DNA from: an uncultured Pseudoxanthomonas sp.
Lineage (GTDB): Bacteria; Pseudomonadota; Gammaproteobacteria; Xanthomonadales; Xanthomonadaceae
NCBI RefSeq assembly: GCF_946886695.1
Contig: NZ_CAMPJD010000059.1
Span: forward strand, 1-23,878
Direction of reading: 5' to 3'
Length of the DNA: 23,878 nt
In this document: one piece after another, positions 13,668 to 21,140 of the stretch
Position numbering within the stretch: position 1 is the stretch's first letter
Layout: each line of letters opens with the position of its first letter
Position numbers and translations under genes: made by a program
The notes under the pieces: generated by a model
The model's database searches: none
Seen by the model: the letters and a program-made list of their open reading frames with translations, nothing else
What the model was told of the DNA's origin: nothing

Positions 13668-14753
13668 ATGCACTTCAGCCGCCTGTTTCCCCTCCTGATG
13701 GCCGTGATGCCCCTGCTGCCCGCCATGGCGGGCGAACCGGTGGAGAAGCCGCTGGTTATCGCCCATCGCGGCGACAGTGCGCACCTGCCCGAGCACACGC
13801 TGGCGGCGTATGTGCGTGCGATCGATGCCGGTGCGGACTACATCGAACCGGATCTGGTCGCCACCCGCGACGGGATGCTGATCGCAAGGCACGAGAACGA
13901 GATCAGTGGGACCACCGATGTCGCGCAGCGGCCCGAATTCGCCGCCCGCAAGCGTCGGCAGGTGATCGATGGGGAGGCGTTCGAGGGCTGGTTCAGCGAA
14001 GACTTCACGCTGGCCGAGTTGAAGACCCTGCGCGCACGCGAGCGATTGCCTGAACTGCGTGGCACGGCACACGACGGTCGATATGAAATCGCCACGCTGG
14101 CCGAGATCATCGAGCTGGCGTCGGAGCACGCCGCGCGCACCGGCCGCACCATCGGGCTGATTCCCGAGATCAAGCATCCCAGTCACTTCCAGCGCATCGG
14201 CCTGCCGATGGAAGAGCGGCTGCTGGAGACCTTGGCGGCGCACGCGTACACGCGCGAGGCGCCGGTGGTGATCCAGTCGTTCGAGCAGGCGAACCTGCGT
14301 GCGTTGCGCGCACGCCTCGGGTCGTCGCACGGAAACATCCGCTTGCTGCAGTTGATGGGTCCGGCAGACACGCAACCGGGCGATGCGCTGGCGGCGGGAA
14401 AGCCGACACGCTATTCGGACCTGATGACGCCCGCGGCGCTGCAGGACATCGCGAGCTACGCCGAGATCCTCGGGCCGTGGACGCGCCTGCTGATCCCGGT
14501 GGCGGACGACGGCACGTTGGCCGCACCGACACCGTTGATGACGAGTGCTCGCGCAGCGGGCCTGGACGTGTGGCCGTATACCTTCCGGCCCGAGAACCAC
14601 TTCCTGCCGGCGTCGCTGCGCGCAGGCGACGATCCGCGTACACGCAACGAGACCGGATCCCTTGCCGAGATCCGCGCCTACCTCGCGCTGGGGATCGGCG
14701 GCTTCTTCACCGACGATCCGGCGCTGGGGCGGCGCGCGGTGGACGGGCGCTGA
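13668..14753 (+). CDS. glpQ: Periplasmic glycerophosphodiester phosphodiesterase
   Basis: A 361-residue GDPD-family enzyme that hydrolyses glycerophosphodiesters from phospholipid turnover to glycerol-3-phosphate and an alcohol. A Sec signal peptide (residues 1-21, hydrophobic core then AMA before GEP) indicates the periplasm. Active-site motifs are IAHRGDSAHLPEHT (His33, Arg34), YIEPDLVATRDG (Glu60 and Asp62, Ca2+ ligands) and ARHENE (His75), with a later IPEIKHP and a C-terminal GIGGFFTDDP that closes the TIM barrel. E. coli GlpQ has 358 residues. I chose the ATG at 13668 over the longer upstream frame because it has a GAGGAA Shine-Dalgarno and directly begins the signal peptide. It is a single gene, divergent from the seven-gene operon and convergent with fabB, with only 6 bp between the two stops. 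Confidence 0.93.
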   Translation: MHFSRLFPLLMAVMPLLPAMAGEPVEKPLVIAHRGDSAHLPEHTLAAYVRAIDAGADYIEPDLVATRDGMLIARHENEISGTTDVAQRPEFAARKRRQVIDGEAFEGWFSEDFTLAELKTLRARERLPELRGTAHDGRYEIATLAEIIELASEHAARTGRTIGLIPEIKHPSHFQRIGLPMEERLLETLAAHAYTREAPVVIQSFEQANLRALRARLGSSHGNIRLLQLMGPADTQPGDALAAGKPTRYSDLMTPAALQDIASYAEILGPWTRLLIPVADDGTLAAPTPLMTSARAAGLDVWPYTFRPENHFLPASLRAGDDPRTRNETGSLAEIRAYLALGIGGFFTDDPALGRRAVDGR

Positions 14754-14759
14754 GCCGGG

Positions 14760-15968
14760 TCAGACTCGGCCGAACACCAGGCTGGCGTTCGTGCCGCCAA
14801 AGCCGAAGCTGTTGGACATCACCGTGGTCAGGGTCGCGTCGCGGCTTGCCTGCACGATGGGGAAATCCTTGGCGCCTTCGTCCAGCGTCTCGATGTTGGC
14901 CGAGCCCGCGATGAAGCCATCGCGCATCATCAGCAGGCAGTAGATCGCTTCATGCACGCTGGCGGCGCCCAGCGAGTGGCCGGACAGCGCCTTGGTCGAT
15001 GAGATCAGCGGCAGCGTATCGCCCAGCGCGGTGCGGATCGCCTCGAGTTCGATCACATCGCCCAGCGGCGTCGAGGTGCCATGCGTGTTGAGATAGTCCA
15101 GCGGTGCGGTGATGCCTTCCAGCGCCATCTGCATGCAACGCACGGCGCCTTCACCAGACGGCGCGACCATGTCCGCACCATCGGAGGTCACGCCATAACC
15201 CAGCAGTTCGGCGTGGATGCGCGCGCCGCGCTTCACCGCGTGGTCGTAATCCTCCAGCACCAGCATGCCGCCGCCACCGGCGATGACGAAACCGTCGCGG
15301 TCCGCGTCGTACGGGCGCGAAGCATGCGTGGGGTCATCGTTGCGCTTGCTCGACAGCGCGCCCATCGCGTCGAACATCATGGTCAGCGCCCAGTGCAGCT
15401 CTTCGCCGCCACCAGCGAACATGATGTCCTGTCGACCGGCGCGGATCATGTCCGCCGCGGCCCCGATGCAGTGCGCGGATGTCGCGCAGGCGGCGGAGAT
15501 CGAATAGCTCACGCCCTTGATCTTGAACGAGGTGGCCAGCGTCGCCGATACCGTCGAGCACATCGTGCGCGGCACCATGTACGGTCCCACCTTGCGGATG
15601 CCGCGCGCGCGCAGCAGGTCCGCGGCTTCGATCTGCCATTCGGCCGAACCGCCGCCGGAGCCGGCGATCAGCCCGGTGCGCGGCTGGCTGACCAGCGCGT
15701 CGTCCATGCCGGCGTCGGCGATCGCATCGCGCAGTGCGATGTGCGCGAACGCGGCCGCGTCGCCCATGAAGCGCTTCTGCTTGCGGTCGATCTGCGCATC
15801 GAGATCGATCTCCGGCGCACCGCCTACCTGGCTGCGGAAACCGAGTTCGGCGTATTGCGGAATGTGGCGGATGCCCGAACGGCCTTCACGCAGCGCGGCC
15901 GACACGGTATCCGCATCGTTGCCCAGGCATGACGTGATGCCCAGGCCAGTGATGACGACGCGGCGCAT
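14760..15968 (-). CDS. fabB: 3-oxoacyl-ACP synthase I
   Basis: Condensing enzyme of 402 residues (E. coli FabB has 406) that elongates cis-3-decenoyl-ACP and other acyl-ACPs in unsaturated fatty acid synthesis. The thiolase-fold catalytic triad is visible: Cys161 in [10 protein letters not shown], His296 in [11 protein letters not shown] and His331 in [11 protein letters not shown]. The C-terminal [12 protein letters not shown] motif is typical. The start at ATG 15968 overlaps the fabA stop as TGATG, so the two are translationally coupled and made together, as expected for the FabA/FabB anaerobic route. The longer frame upstream of this ATG is a shadow of fabA. Confidence 0.97.
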   Translation of the reverse strand: MRRVVITGLGITSCLGNDADTVSAALREGRSGIRHIPQYAELGFRSQVGGAPEIDLDAQIDRKQKRFMGDAAAFAHIALRDAIADAGMDDALVSQPRTGLIAGSGGGSAEWQIEAADLLRARGIRKVGPYMVPRTMCSTVSATLATSFKIKGVSYSISAACATSAHCIGAAADMIRAGRQDIMFAGGGEELHWALTMMFDAMGALSSKRNDDPTHASRPYDADRDGFVIAGGGGMLVLEDYDHAVKRGARIHAELLGYGVTSDGADMVAPSGEGAVRCMQMALEGITAPLDYLNTHGTSTPLGDVIELEAIRTALGDTLPLISSTKALSGHSLGAASVHEAIYCLLMMRDGFIAGSANIETLDEGAKDFPIVQASRDATLTTVMSNSFGFGGTNASLVFGRV

Positions 15969-16483
15969 CAGAAGCTCTCCGTCGAGGTGAACAGGCCCAC
16001 GCGCAGATCGCGCGCCGTGTAGATCTCGCGGCCGTCGACCAGCATGCGGCCATCGGCCACCGCCAGCACCAGCTTGCGGTTGATCACGCGGCTGATGTCG
16101 ATCTCGTAGCTGACGCGCTTGGCGGTCGGCAACACCTGGCCGGTGAACTTCACTTCGCCCGATCCCAATGCGCGGCCGCGACCGGGCGCGCCGATCCAGG
16201 TCAGGAAGAAGCCGGTGAGCTGCCACATCGCATCCAGCCCCAGGCAACCGGGCATCACCGGGTCGCCGAGGAAGTGGCACTGGAAGAACCACAAGTCGGG
16301 GTGGATATCCAGTTCCGCGCGGATGAGGCCCTTGCCGTGCGCGCCACCGTCCTCGCGGATCTCGGTGATGCGGTCGAACATCAGCATCGGGTCATTGGGC
16401 AGGCGGCCGCTGTCAGGGCCGAACAGTTCGCCGCGCGCGCTGGCCAGCAGCTGTTCGCGCGAGAAGGAAGCAGGGGCGGTCAT
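15968..16483 (-). CDS. fabA: 3-hydroxydecanoyl-ACP dehydratase/isomerase
   Basis: A 171-residue hot-dog-fold enzyme (E. coli FabA has 172) that dehydrates 3-hydroxydecanoyl-ACP and isomerises the trans-2 product to cis-3-decenoyl-ACP, the branch point to unsaturated fatty acids. Catalytic His70 ([14 protein letters not shown]) and Asp84 (LGLDAMWQ) sit at the same numbers as in E. coli. The start at 16483 gives this family length; an upstream in-frame extension through an AT-rich region is unlikely to be coding. The Shine-Dalgarno is weak (CGGA). The gene is coupled to fabB. A 16-bp inverted repeat about 30 bp upstream is a candidate operator. Confidence 0.97.
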   Translation of the reverse strand: MTAPASFSREQLLASARGELFGPDSGRLPNDPMLMFDRITEIREDGGAHGKGLIRAELDIHPDLWFFQCHFLGDPVMPGCLGLDAMWQLTGFFLTWIGAPGRGRALGSGEVKFTGQVLPTAKRVSYEIDISRVINRKLVLAVADGRMLVDGREIYTARDLRVGLFTSTESF

Positions 16484-16513
16484 TGCATGGTCCGTTCTAC
16501 GAAGACGCAAATA

Positions 16514-16529
16514 ATGCACACATGTGCAT
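16514..16529. promoter_or_regulatory. Inverted-repeat operator candidate upstream of fabA
   Basis: On the fabA strand ATGCACA-TG-TGTGCAT is a perfect 7-bp inverted repeat with a 2-bp centre. It lies between a possible -35 AAGACA and -10 CATTAT (4 of 6 matches each, 18-bp spacer, the -10 overlapping its end). Its layout resembles TetR-family fatty-acid operators such as FabR sites, but the regulator is not identified. It also lies 170 bp upstream of the divergent dinB start. Confidence 0.5.
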
Positions 16530-16686
16530 ACGCTTGTCTTGATGCAAATCAACCGGGTTTTTTCCATACGCCGGCGTACCATCGGCGAGGCGTAATTGCG
16601 GCAAGGGTTTCGCACTTTCTGTCCGCATGTCCAAACGCGACCGTATCGTTCCCGCCTGCGTCCATGCGATCGCGTACGGCGGCCGA

Positions 16687-16692
16687 TATCAT
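16687..16692 (+). promoter_or_regulatory. Putative -10 of dinB (leaderless arrangement)
   Basis: TATCAT matches TATAAT at 5 of 6 positions and is 6 bp from the dinB ATG, with no Shine-Dalgarno. I see no good -35 and no evident LexA box in the 130 bp upstream. Confidence 0.4.
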
Positions 16693-16698
16693 CGCGTG

Positions 16699-17781
16699 AT
16701 GCGCAAGATCATCCACATCGACATGGACGCCTTCTACGCGTCGGTGGAGCAGCGCGACGATCCATCGCTGCGTGGACGGCCCGTGGTCGTCGCGTGGCGC
16801 GGCGAGCGCTCGGTGGTGTGCGCGGCATCGTACGAAGCCCGCGTCTTCGGCGTGCGCTCGGCGATGCCGGCGGTGCGCGCGGAGCGGCTGTGCCCGCAGG
16901 CGGTGTTCGTGCCGCCGGACTTCGCGCGCTACAAGGCGGTGTCGCGACAGGTGCGCGAGATCTTCCTGCGCCACACCGACCTGGTCGAACCGCTGTCGCT
17001 GGACGAGGCCTATCTCGACGTCACTGCGCCAAAGTCCGACCTGCCGACCGCCACCGCGGTGGCCGAAACGATCCGCGCGCAGATCCGCGAGGAGACGCAG
17101 CTCACCGCGTCAGCCGGCGTGGCACCGAACAAGTTCCTCGCCAAGATCGCGTCCGACTGGCGCAAGCCCGATGGGCAGTTCGTGCTGCGGCCGCACCAGG
17201 TGGAGGCGTTCCTGACGCCCTTGCCGGTGGAACGCATTCCGGGCGTGGGCAAGGTGATGCAGGGCAAGTTGAACGCGGCCGGCATCCACACCGTTGGCGA
17301 TCTGCGCACCTTCGAGCAGCGCGATCTGGAACAGCGCTTCGGCAGCTTCGGCGGAAGTCTCTATCGGCGCGCACGCGGTATCGACGAGCGACCCGTGGAG
17401 CCTGACCAGCCGGTGCAGTCGATCTCGTCGGAAGACACCTTCGCCACCGATCTGCTGCTGTCCGAGCTGGAGCCGCACATCGTCCGTATCGCGGAGAAAG
17501 CGTGGCAGGCCAGCCGCAAGACCGAGCGCGTGGGCCGCACGGTGGTATTGAAGCTGAAGACCTCGCAGTTCCGCATCCTGACCCGCAGTTTCACGCCGGA
17601 GTCGCCTCCGGTGACGGCACAGGATTTCATCGACATCGCACTCGCGCTGCGCGAGCGCGTGGACCTGCCGGCGGCGACGCGTTACCGGCTGGTGGGCGTG
17701 GGTCTGTCCGGCTTCCGCGACCGGGACGAGGTGGCGACCCAGCCGGGATTGTTCGACGAAGCTGAGAGGGCGGCGGGGTGA
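16699..17781 (+). CDS. dinB: DNA polymerase IV (Y family)
   Basis: A 360-residue error-prone translesion polymerase (E. coli DinB has 351). The start at ATG 16699 puts the palm motif [13 protein letters not shown] at residues 5-17, with metal-binding Asp8, steric-gate Tyr13, and Asp102-Glu103 in [11 protein letters not shown], as in other DinB proteins. A helix-hairpin-helix region ([23 protein letters not shown]) and the little-finger domain (about 230-340) follow. Near the C-terminus QPGLF (348-352) is a canonical beta-clamp-binding motif. An upstream in-frame ATG at 16627 would add 24 residues absent from the family. No Shine-Dalgarno is present and a TATCAT lies 6 bp before the ATG. The gene is a single unit ending at a bidirectional terminator shared with btuB. 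Confidence 0.96.
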   Translation: MRKIIHIDMDAFYASVEQRDDPSLRGRPVVVAWRGERSVVCAASYEARVFGVRSAMPAVRAERLCPQAVFVPPDFARYKAVSRQVREIFLRHTDLVEPLSLDEAYLDVTAPKSDLPTATAVAETIRAQIREETQLTASAGVAPNKFLAKIASDWRKPDGQFVLRPHQVEAFLTPLPVERIPGVGKVMQGKLNAAGIHTVGDLRTFEQRDLEQRFGSFGGSLYRRARGIDERPVEPDQPVQSISSEDTFATDLLLSELEPHIVRIAEKAWQASRKTERVGRTVVLKLKTSQFRILTRSFTPESPPVTAQDFIDIALALRERVDLPAATRYRLVGVGLSGFRDRDEVATQPGLFDEAERAAG

Positions 17782-17784
17782 TCA

Positions 17785-17815
17785 GAAAAAAAGCCCGGGG
17801 ATGCCGGGCTTTCTT
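17785..17815. terminator. Bidirectional terminator between dinB and btuB
   Basis: AAAGCCCGG and CCGGGCTTT form a 9-bp stem with a 5-base loop. It is flanked by an A-run on the left (a U-run for the minus-strand btuB transcript) and a TTTCTTCT tract on the right for dinB. It sits between the two convergent stops. Confidence 0.88.
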
Positions 17816-17835
17816 CTGTCGCATGTTCCGTCGTG

Positions 17836-19707
17836 TCACTCGGTAGGCTGGTAGCGCAGGCTGAGCCCGTAGGTGCGGCCGGACTGGTTGTACCAGGCGA
17901 TGGTTTCGTACTCGCGGTCGAACACGTTGCCCACCTTCGCCTGCAGTGTCCACGCCGGGGTGATCGCGTACTCCAGGCGCAGGTCCAGCGTGCTGTAGCC
18001 GCCCAGGCGATCGGTGTTGGCCAGGTTGTCGTAGCGCTCGCCCGCAGCGTTGAACGTCACGCCGGTGCGGAACGCGCCGAATGCGCGGTCCACGTCGATG
18101 CGTGCGGTGTTGCGCGGACGACGCGCCAGCAGGTTGTCGTGGTTGGGGCTGGCCGAACGGTTGCGCGGATCGGTGTGGCTCAGCTGGGTGGCGATGTCGA
18201 AACCGGCCAGCGTGAAGTCGACGGTGAACTCCGCGCCACGGATGCGTGCCTCGTCGATGTTGTTGGGCAGGAAGATCGCCGCGTCGTAGGAGATCAGCTG
18301 GTCCACCTTGTTCTGGTAGACGTTGAAGGTCCAGTTCCAGGTGTCGCGGTACTGCGCTATGCCGAGGTTGACACTCTCGGACTCTTCGGGCTTCAGGTCG
18401 GGGTTGCCGAAGAACGGGTAGTACAGGTCGTTGAAGCTCGGCGCCTTGAAACCGGTGGCCACGCTGGCGGTGAGCTTCAGGCCGTTGCCGAAGCCGAATC
18501 CGTAGCCCAGGCTGCCGGTGGTGTGGTTGCCGAACTGCTCGTTGTCGTCGTTGCGGACGCTGGTCTGCAGCTGGTGCGCGCCGAAGCGGCCCTGGTACTC
18601 GATGAAGCCGGCCAGATTGTCGCGCTGGGTGACGTCGAAGTCGGTGGCGCTCTCGACCTCATCGTCCTGCCAGTCGATGCCGGCAGTCAGCAGCTGGTTG
18701 GCGGCCACCGTGAAATCGCCCTGCAGCGACGCCACGTAGCGGCGCGTCTCGAAATAGCCGGACTGCACGTCGTCGTGGAAATCGTCGGACTTGTCGTCGT
18801 TGCGGCCCAGGCTCAGCTGCAGGCCGATCTTCTCGCTTGGCGCATAGCGCAGCTTGGCGCCGATCACCTGCTGCACGGTTTCGGAGCGATTGGTGAAGCT
18901 GCCGTCGAATTCGCTCTTGCCCTCGGCGCGCAGCGCGTTGGCTTCCATCGTCAGCGTATCAGTGAGGGCGTAGCCGCCACGCAGGTTGGCCGACGTATTG
19001 CGGTAGCCATCACGGTCGGGTTCGTCGGTGAAGCAACCGGCGCCGAAGTCGAACGGGACGCCCGGGTTCGGACCGCGGCCGCGACAGGCGTTGAAGCCTT
19101 CCGTTCGCGTATGCGCCACGTCGGCGCCGAACCAGCCGCGCGCATTGCCACCGCCGATGCCGGCACTGGCTTCACGGGTACTGTCGCTGGCCACGCCGAT
19201 GCGGAAGTTCGGCCGGACTTTGCCCGTGTTGCGACGGGTGAACACCTGGATCACGCCACCGATGGCTTCCGAGCCGTACAGGCTTGAACGCGGGCCACGC
19301 ACGATCTCGACACGATCGATCTGGTCGATCGGCAGGTCCTGCAGCGCCGGCAGGCCGGCGGTCGCCGAGCCCATGCGCACGCCATCGATCAGCACCAGCA
19401 CATGGTCCGATTCGGTGCCGCGCAGGTTGAGCGTGGTGATCTTGCCGGCGCCGCCCTGGTTGGCAAGCGAAATGCCGGCGCGGCCTTGCAGCAGTTCGGA
19501 CAACGAACGAGCCTGGCTGCGCTGGATCGCTTCGCGGTTGATCACCTGCGCGGGGACCAGGCTGTCCTCGACCGCGACAGCGGTTCGGGTGCCGGATACC
19601 ACGACCTCGTCGAGGTCGGTCGTGTCGCGGTCCTGCGCGTGCGCTGCGAACGGCAGCGCCAGCGCGACCGCGAAGGCTAGGTGGGAAAGGGGGAAACGGC
19701 TGTACAT
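17836..19707 (-). CDS. btuB: TonB-dependent vitamin B12 receptor
   Basis: A 623-residue outer-membrane receptor (E. coli BtuB has 614). The signal peptide covers residues 1-22 (ending AHA before QDRD). The TonB-box region is DEVVVSGTR, followed by the plug domain with SLSELLQGRAGI, LNLRGTESDHVLVLIDGVR and VEIVRGPRSSLYGSEAIGGV, then a 22-strand barrel. Substrate assignment to cobalamin rests on BtuB-like plug sequences and on the cobalamin riboswitch directly upstream. The start at 19707 has a GGAG Shine-Dalgarno 9 bp away. One oddity is the C-terminus, LRYQPTE: most outer-membrane barrels end in an aromatic residue, whereas here the last aromatic is four residues before the end. No btuCDF or cobalamin genes are in the window. 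Confidence 0.95.
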   Translation of the reverse strand: MYSRFPLSHLAFAVALALPFAAHAQDRDTTDLDEVVVSGTRTAVAVEDSLVPAQVINREAIQRSQARSLSELLQGRAGISLANQGGAGKITTLNLRGTESDHVLVLIDGVRMGSATAGLPALQDLPIDQIDRVEIVRGPRSSLYGSEAIGGVIQVFTRRNTGKVRPNFRIGVASDSTREASAGIGGGNARGWFGADVAHTRTEGFNACRGRGPNPGVPFDFGAGCFTDEPDRDGYRNTSANLRGGYALTDTLTMEANALRAEGKSEFDGSFTNRSETVQQVIGAKLRYAPSEKIGLQLSLGRNDDKSDDFHDDVQSGYFETRRYVASLQGDFTVAANQLLTAGIDWQDDEVESATDFDVTQRDNLAGFIEYQGRFGAHQLQTSVRNDDNEQFGNHTTGSLGYGFGFGNGLKLTASVATGFKAPSFNDLYYPFFGNPDLKPEESESVNLGIAQYRDTWNWTFNVYQNKVDQLISYDAAIFLPNNIDEARIRGAEFTVDFTLAGFDIATQLSHTDPRNRSASPNHDNLLARRPRNTARIDVDRAFGAFRTGVTFNAAGERYDNLANTDRLGGYSTLDLRLEYAITPAWTLQAKVGNVFDREYETIAWYNQSGRTYGLSLRYQPTE

Positions 19708-19844
19708 CGGATTCAACTCCATCGCGCGCCCCGCGCGCATTCTTCGGCGTGGAGTTGCGACGGGGAAGGGAGCGTTGCGGACAGCGCGGCAGACAGGCAG
19801 CGGCGCGGCACGCCGCGACGCCCTCCGCATCGCAACCAGTGGAC

Positions 19845-20032
19845 TCCCAGGCCGGTCTCCGGGCTTGCGAACGAGTGCAGGGCACTCCCCGTGGCGCCTT
19901 CCCATGCAATGCACAGTGGCCGATGCCGCGGTTCTATTCGCCTACCGTTGCGGGGGCAGCGCCGGAATGCCGCCTACGCGGGTCACCGGCTTCCCGTTTC
20001 AACCCGGACGCAGACGCCGCGGGTCACCTGAA
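19845..20032 (-). promoter_or_regulatory. Cobalamin riboswitch upstream of btuB
   Basis: Read on the minus strand, the conserved blocks occur in order: GGTGACCC near the 5' end, TTGAAACGGGAAGCCGGTG, GCGCTGCCCCCGCAACGGTA, GCCACTGTGC, ATGGGAAGGCGCC, and finally the B12 box AGCCCGGAGACCGGCCT (about 19850-19867). The spacing fits the cobalamin aptamer class. A leader of about 140 bp follows before btuB, room for a ribosome-site-sequestering platform. Binding of adenosylcobalamin or a related form is expected to repress btuB. Confidence 0.95.
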
Positions 20033-20041
20033 AGCGCGCGC

Positions 20042-20047
20042 AGTATA
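20042..20047 (-). promoter_or_regulatory. Putative -10 for btuB riboswitch transcript
   Basis: TATACT on the minus strand matches 5 of 6 consensus bases. It predicts a transcript start near 20035, just at the 5' edge of the cobalamin aptamer. No clear -35 is seen. Confidence 0.5.
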
Positions 20048-20078
20048 CGGGAAGCCTAGGCGTTCCTGCCCGCACAGG

Positions 20079-20163
20079 TGTGGGAGGGCTTCAGCCCCGA
20101 CGCTCTTCGACCAGGCCCCGACGGCGTTGCTGAAAAGCATCGGGGCTGAAGCCCCTCCTACAG
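20079..20163. repeat. Paired REP palindrome (REPIN-like) A
   Basis: Two inverted copies of one short palindromic unit face each other. The right arm, read on the minus strand, is TGTAGGAGGGGCTTCAGCCC and continues CCGATGC. The left arm is TGTGGGAGGGCTTCAGCCCC, with one G lost and a GTGG rather than GTAG head. Each unit holds a GGGGC-TTCA-GCCCC type hairpin. GTAG-headed REP units of this kind are known from Stenotrophomonas and relatives, where they depend on a REP-associated tyrosine transposase in trans. It lies between the btuB riboswitch and the end of the tfoX-like gene. Confidence 0.8.
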
Positions 20164-20166
20164 GAA

Positions 20167-20538
20167 TCAGTCGTCGCCGCCTGGCGAGTCGAACAGGTTC
20201 AGCGATGGGCCCGTGTCTTCTTCGCGCTCGGTGTGCGTGGTTGTCACCGGGCCGGCGGCTGGACGGCCGCGCGGGGGCGGCAGCAGGGCCGCAGCAGCGT
20301 CGTAGGCCACCAACAGTTCGCTGCGGCGGTCCTCGGGCAGCTGCTGCCAGTGGCAGTCGAGCAGCGCGCCTTCCAGCGCGTAAAGCAGGTTGAGGCTGGG
20401 GCGGAACCCCGCGCGCTTGACCCGGATGAAGGCTTCCACCGCGCCTACCGATTCCAGATCCTCCTGCGTGCGCAGGCCGACCTGGCGGAGCCAGGCGGCG
20501 GACTTGGGGCCGATGTTGCGCAGCTTGGTGCCTGTCAT
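20167..20538 (-). CDS. TfoX/Sxy C-terminal-domain protein
   Basis: A 123-residue protein with the TfoX C-terminal domain (PF04994) at about residues 1-80: LRNIGPKSAAWLRQVGLRTQEDL, then GAVEAFIRVKRAG, then SLNLLYALEGALLDCHWQQLP. The N-terminal TfoX domain is absent, so this is a stand-alone C-terminal-domain form. The domain looks like a helix-hairpin-helix fold. Full-length TfoX/Sxy activates competence genes with CRP; whether the short form does so is unknown. Residues about 85-123 are a Pro/Thr/Glu-rich, probably disordered tail. The ATG overlaps the msrC stop (ATGA), so the two are coupled; the functional reason is not evident. It ends 4 bp from REP pair A. Confidence 0.88.
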   Translation of the reverse strand: MTGTKLRNIGPKSAAWLRQVGLRTQEDLESVGAVEAFIRVKRAGFRPSLNLLYALEGALLDCHWQQLPEDRRSELLVAYDAAAALLPPPRGRPAAGPVTTTHTEREEDTGPSLNLFDSPGGDD

Positions 20539-21020
20539 GTCAGCGAATCCACGAAGATGGCGGCGATGCGTTCCATGCCCGCCTGGTCGTCGGCATCGAA
20601 GCGCGCCAGGCGTGGGCTGTCCAGGTCGAGCACGCCGACCAGTTCGTCCCCTTTCACCAGCGGTACCACCAACTCCGAGCGTGAAGCCGAATCGCAGGCG
20701 ATGTGGCCCGGGAAGGCCTCCACATCGTCCACGCGCTGGGTCTGGCGGGTGCGTGCGGCGGCTCCGCAGACCCCCTTGTCCAACGGGATCCGCACGCAGG
20801 CTGGTAAGCCTTGGAACGGGCCAACGACCAATTCCCGGCCATCGAAGAAGTAGAAGCCGGCCCAGTTGAAGTCGGGCAGGGCGTGGTAGAGCAGTGCCGA
20901 CAGGTTGGCGGCATTGGCGATCCGGTCCGGTTCGCCGGCCAGCAGGGCACGGGCCTGTGCTGCCAGCTGTGCGTATTGTTCCGGCTTGCTGCCGGTGAGC
21001 GTCTGGGAGGCGAATGACAT
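20535..21020 (-). CDS. msrC: Free methionine-(R)-sulfoxide reductase (GAF domain)
   Basis: A 161-residue GAF-domain enzyme that reduces free methionine-R-sulfoxide, using thioredoxin. The three functional cysteines are at 75 (LPACVRIPLD), 85 (KGVCGAA) and 109 (HIACDSASRSE). Their spacing of 10 and 24 is identical to Cys84, Cys94 and Cys118 of the E. coli enzyme, which makes the call firm. FNWAGFYFFDGRELVVGPFQG and the SRSELVVPL strand are also family-typical. It starts at ATG 21020 without a Shine-Dalgarno and has TAGAAT 7 bp upstream, so it may be leaderless. It forms a two-gene unit with the TfoX-like gene and is divergent from bioD. Confidence 0.94.
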   Translation of the reverse strand: MSFASQTLTGSKPEQYAQLAAQARALLAGEPDRIANAANLSALLYHALPDFNWAGFYFFDGRELVVGPFQGLPACVRIPLDKGVCGAAARTRQTQRVDDVEAFPGHIACDSASRSELVVPLVKGDELVGVLDLDSPRLARFDADDQAGMERIAAIFVDSLT

Positions 21021-21027
21021 GGGGTCG

Positions 21028-21033
21028 ATTCTA
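21028..21033 (-). promoter_or_regulatory. Putative -10 of msrC (leaderless arrangement)
   Basis: TAGAAT on the minus strand matches 5 of 6 consensus bases and ends 7 bp before the msrC ATG. The intervening CGACCCC is no ribosome-binding site. No good -35 is seen at 16-18 bp. Confidence 0.45.
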
Positions 21034-21058
21034 CTCTGCGGGTCCAGGAAGGGCCGGA

Positions 21059-21064
21059 TATGAT
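21059..21064 (+). promoter_or_regulatory. Putative -10 of the bioD unit
   Basis: TATGAT matches 5 of 6 consensus bases and ends 7 bp before the ATG of the 22-codon ORF that precedes bioD. The -35 is poor. Confidence 0.45.
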
Positions 21065-21071
21065 CGCCGGC

Positions 21072-21140
21072 ATGAACGTGGATTACCCGGAAGCGCCGGC
21101 GTCAGGACTGGGCGATGGCAGTGTCGTGGCGGGACCTTGA
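21072..21140 (+). CDS. Possible 22-codon leader ORF coupled to bioD
   Basis: An ORF starting 7 bp after a TATGAT box encodes MNVDYPEAPASGLGDGSVVA then GP. Its TGA stop overlaps the bioD ATG as TGATG. If the transcript begins at or next to this ATG, ribosomes would reach bioD by re-initiation from the leader. I recognise no homologue; it may be a coupling device rather than a functional peptide. A weak GGGA before the bioD ATG is the only independent ribosome-binding signal. Confidence 0.35.
   Translation: MNVDYPEAPASGLGDGSVVAGP

Noticed and set aside
12769..14600. Long minus-strand extension upstream of the DUF2170 gene
   Set aside because: It runs antisense through the glycerophosphodiesterase gene and across the promoter; the true start is the ATG at 13409.
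14754..14771. Palindrome GCCGGGTCAGACTCGGC between the glpQ and fabB stops as a terminator
   Set aside because: The centre leaves almost no loop and there is no T-run on either side, so it is not a convincing terminator.
16560..16698. SOS (LexA) box upstream of dinB
   Set aside because: I searched by eye for the usual palindromic LexA patterns and found none in this stretch; SOS control cannot be claimed.
17833..19287. 484-codon plus-strand ORF antisense to btuB
   Set aside because: Shadow of a well-supported TonB-dependent receptor; it also starts beyond the terminator on the wrong strand.
20079..20163. REP pair A as a terminator for btuB or tfoX
   Set aside because: No T-run follows the hairpins, and the sequence matches pair B elsewhere, so a dispersed repeat is the better explanation.
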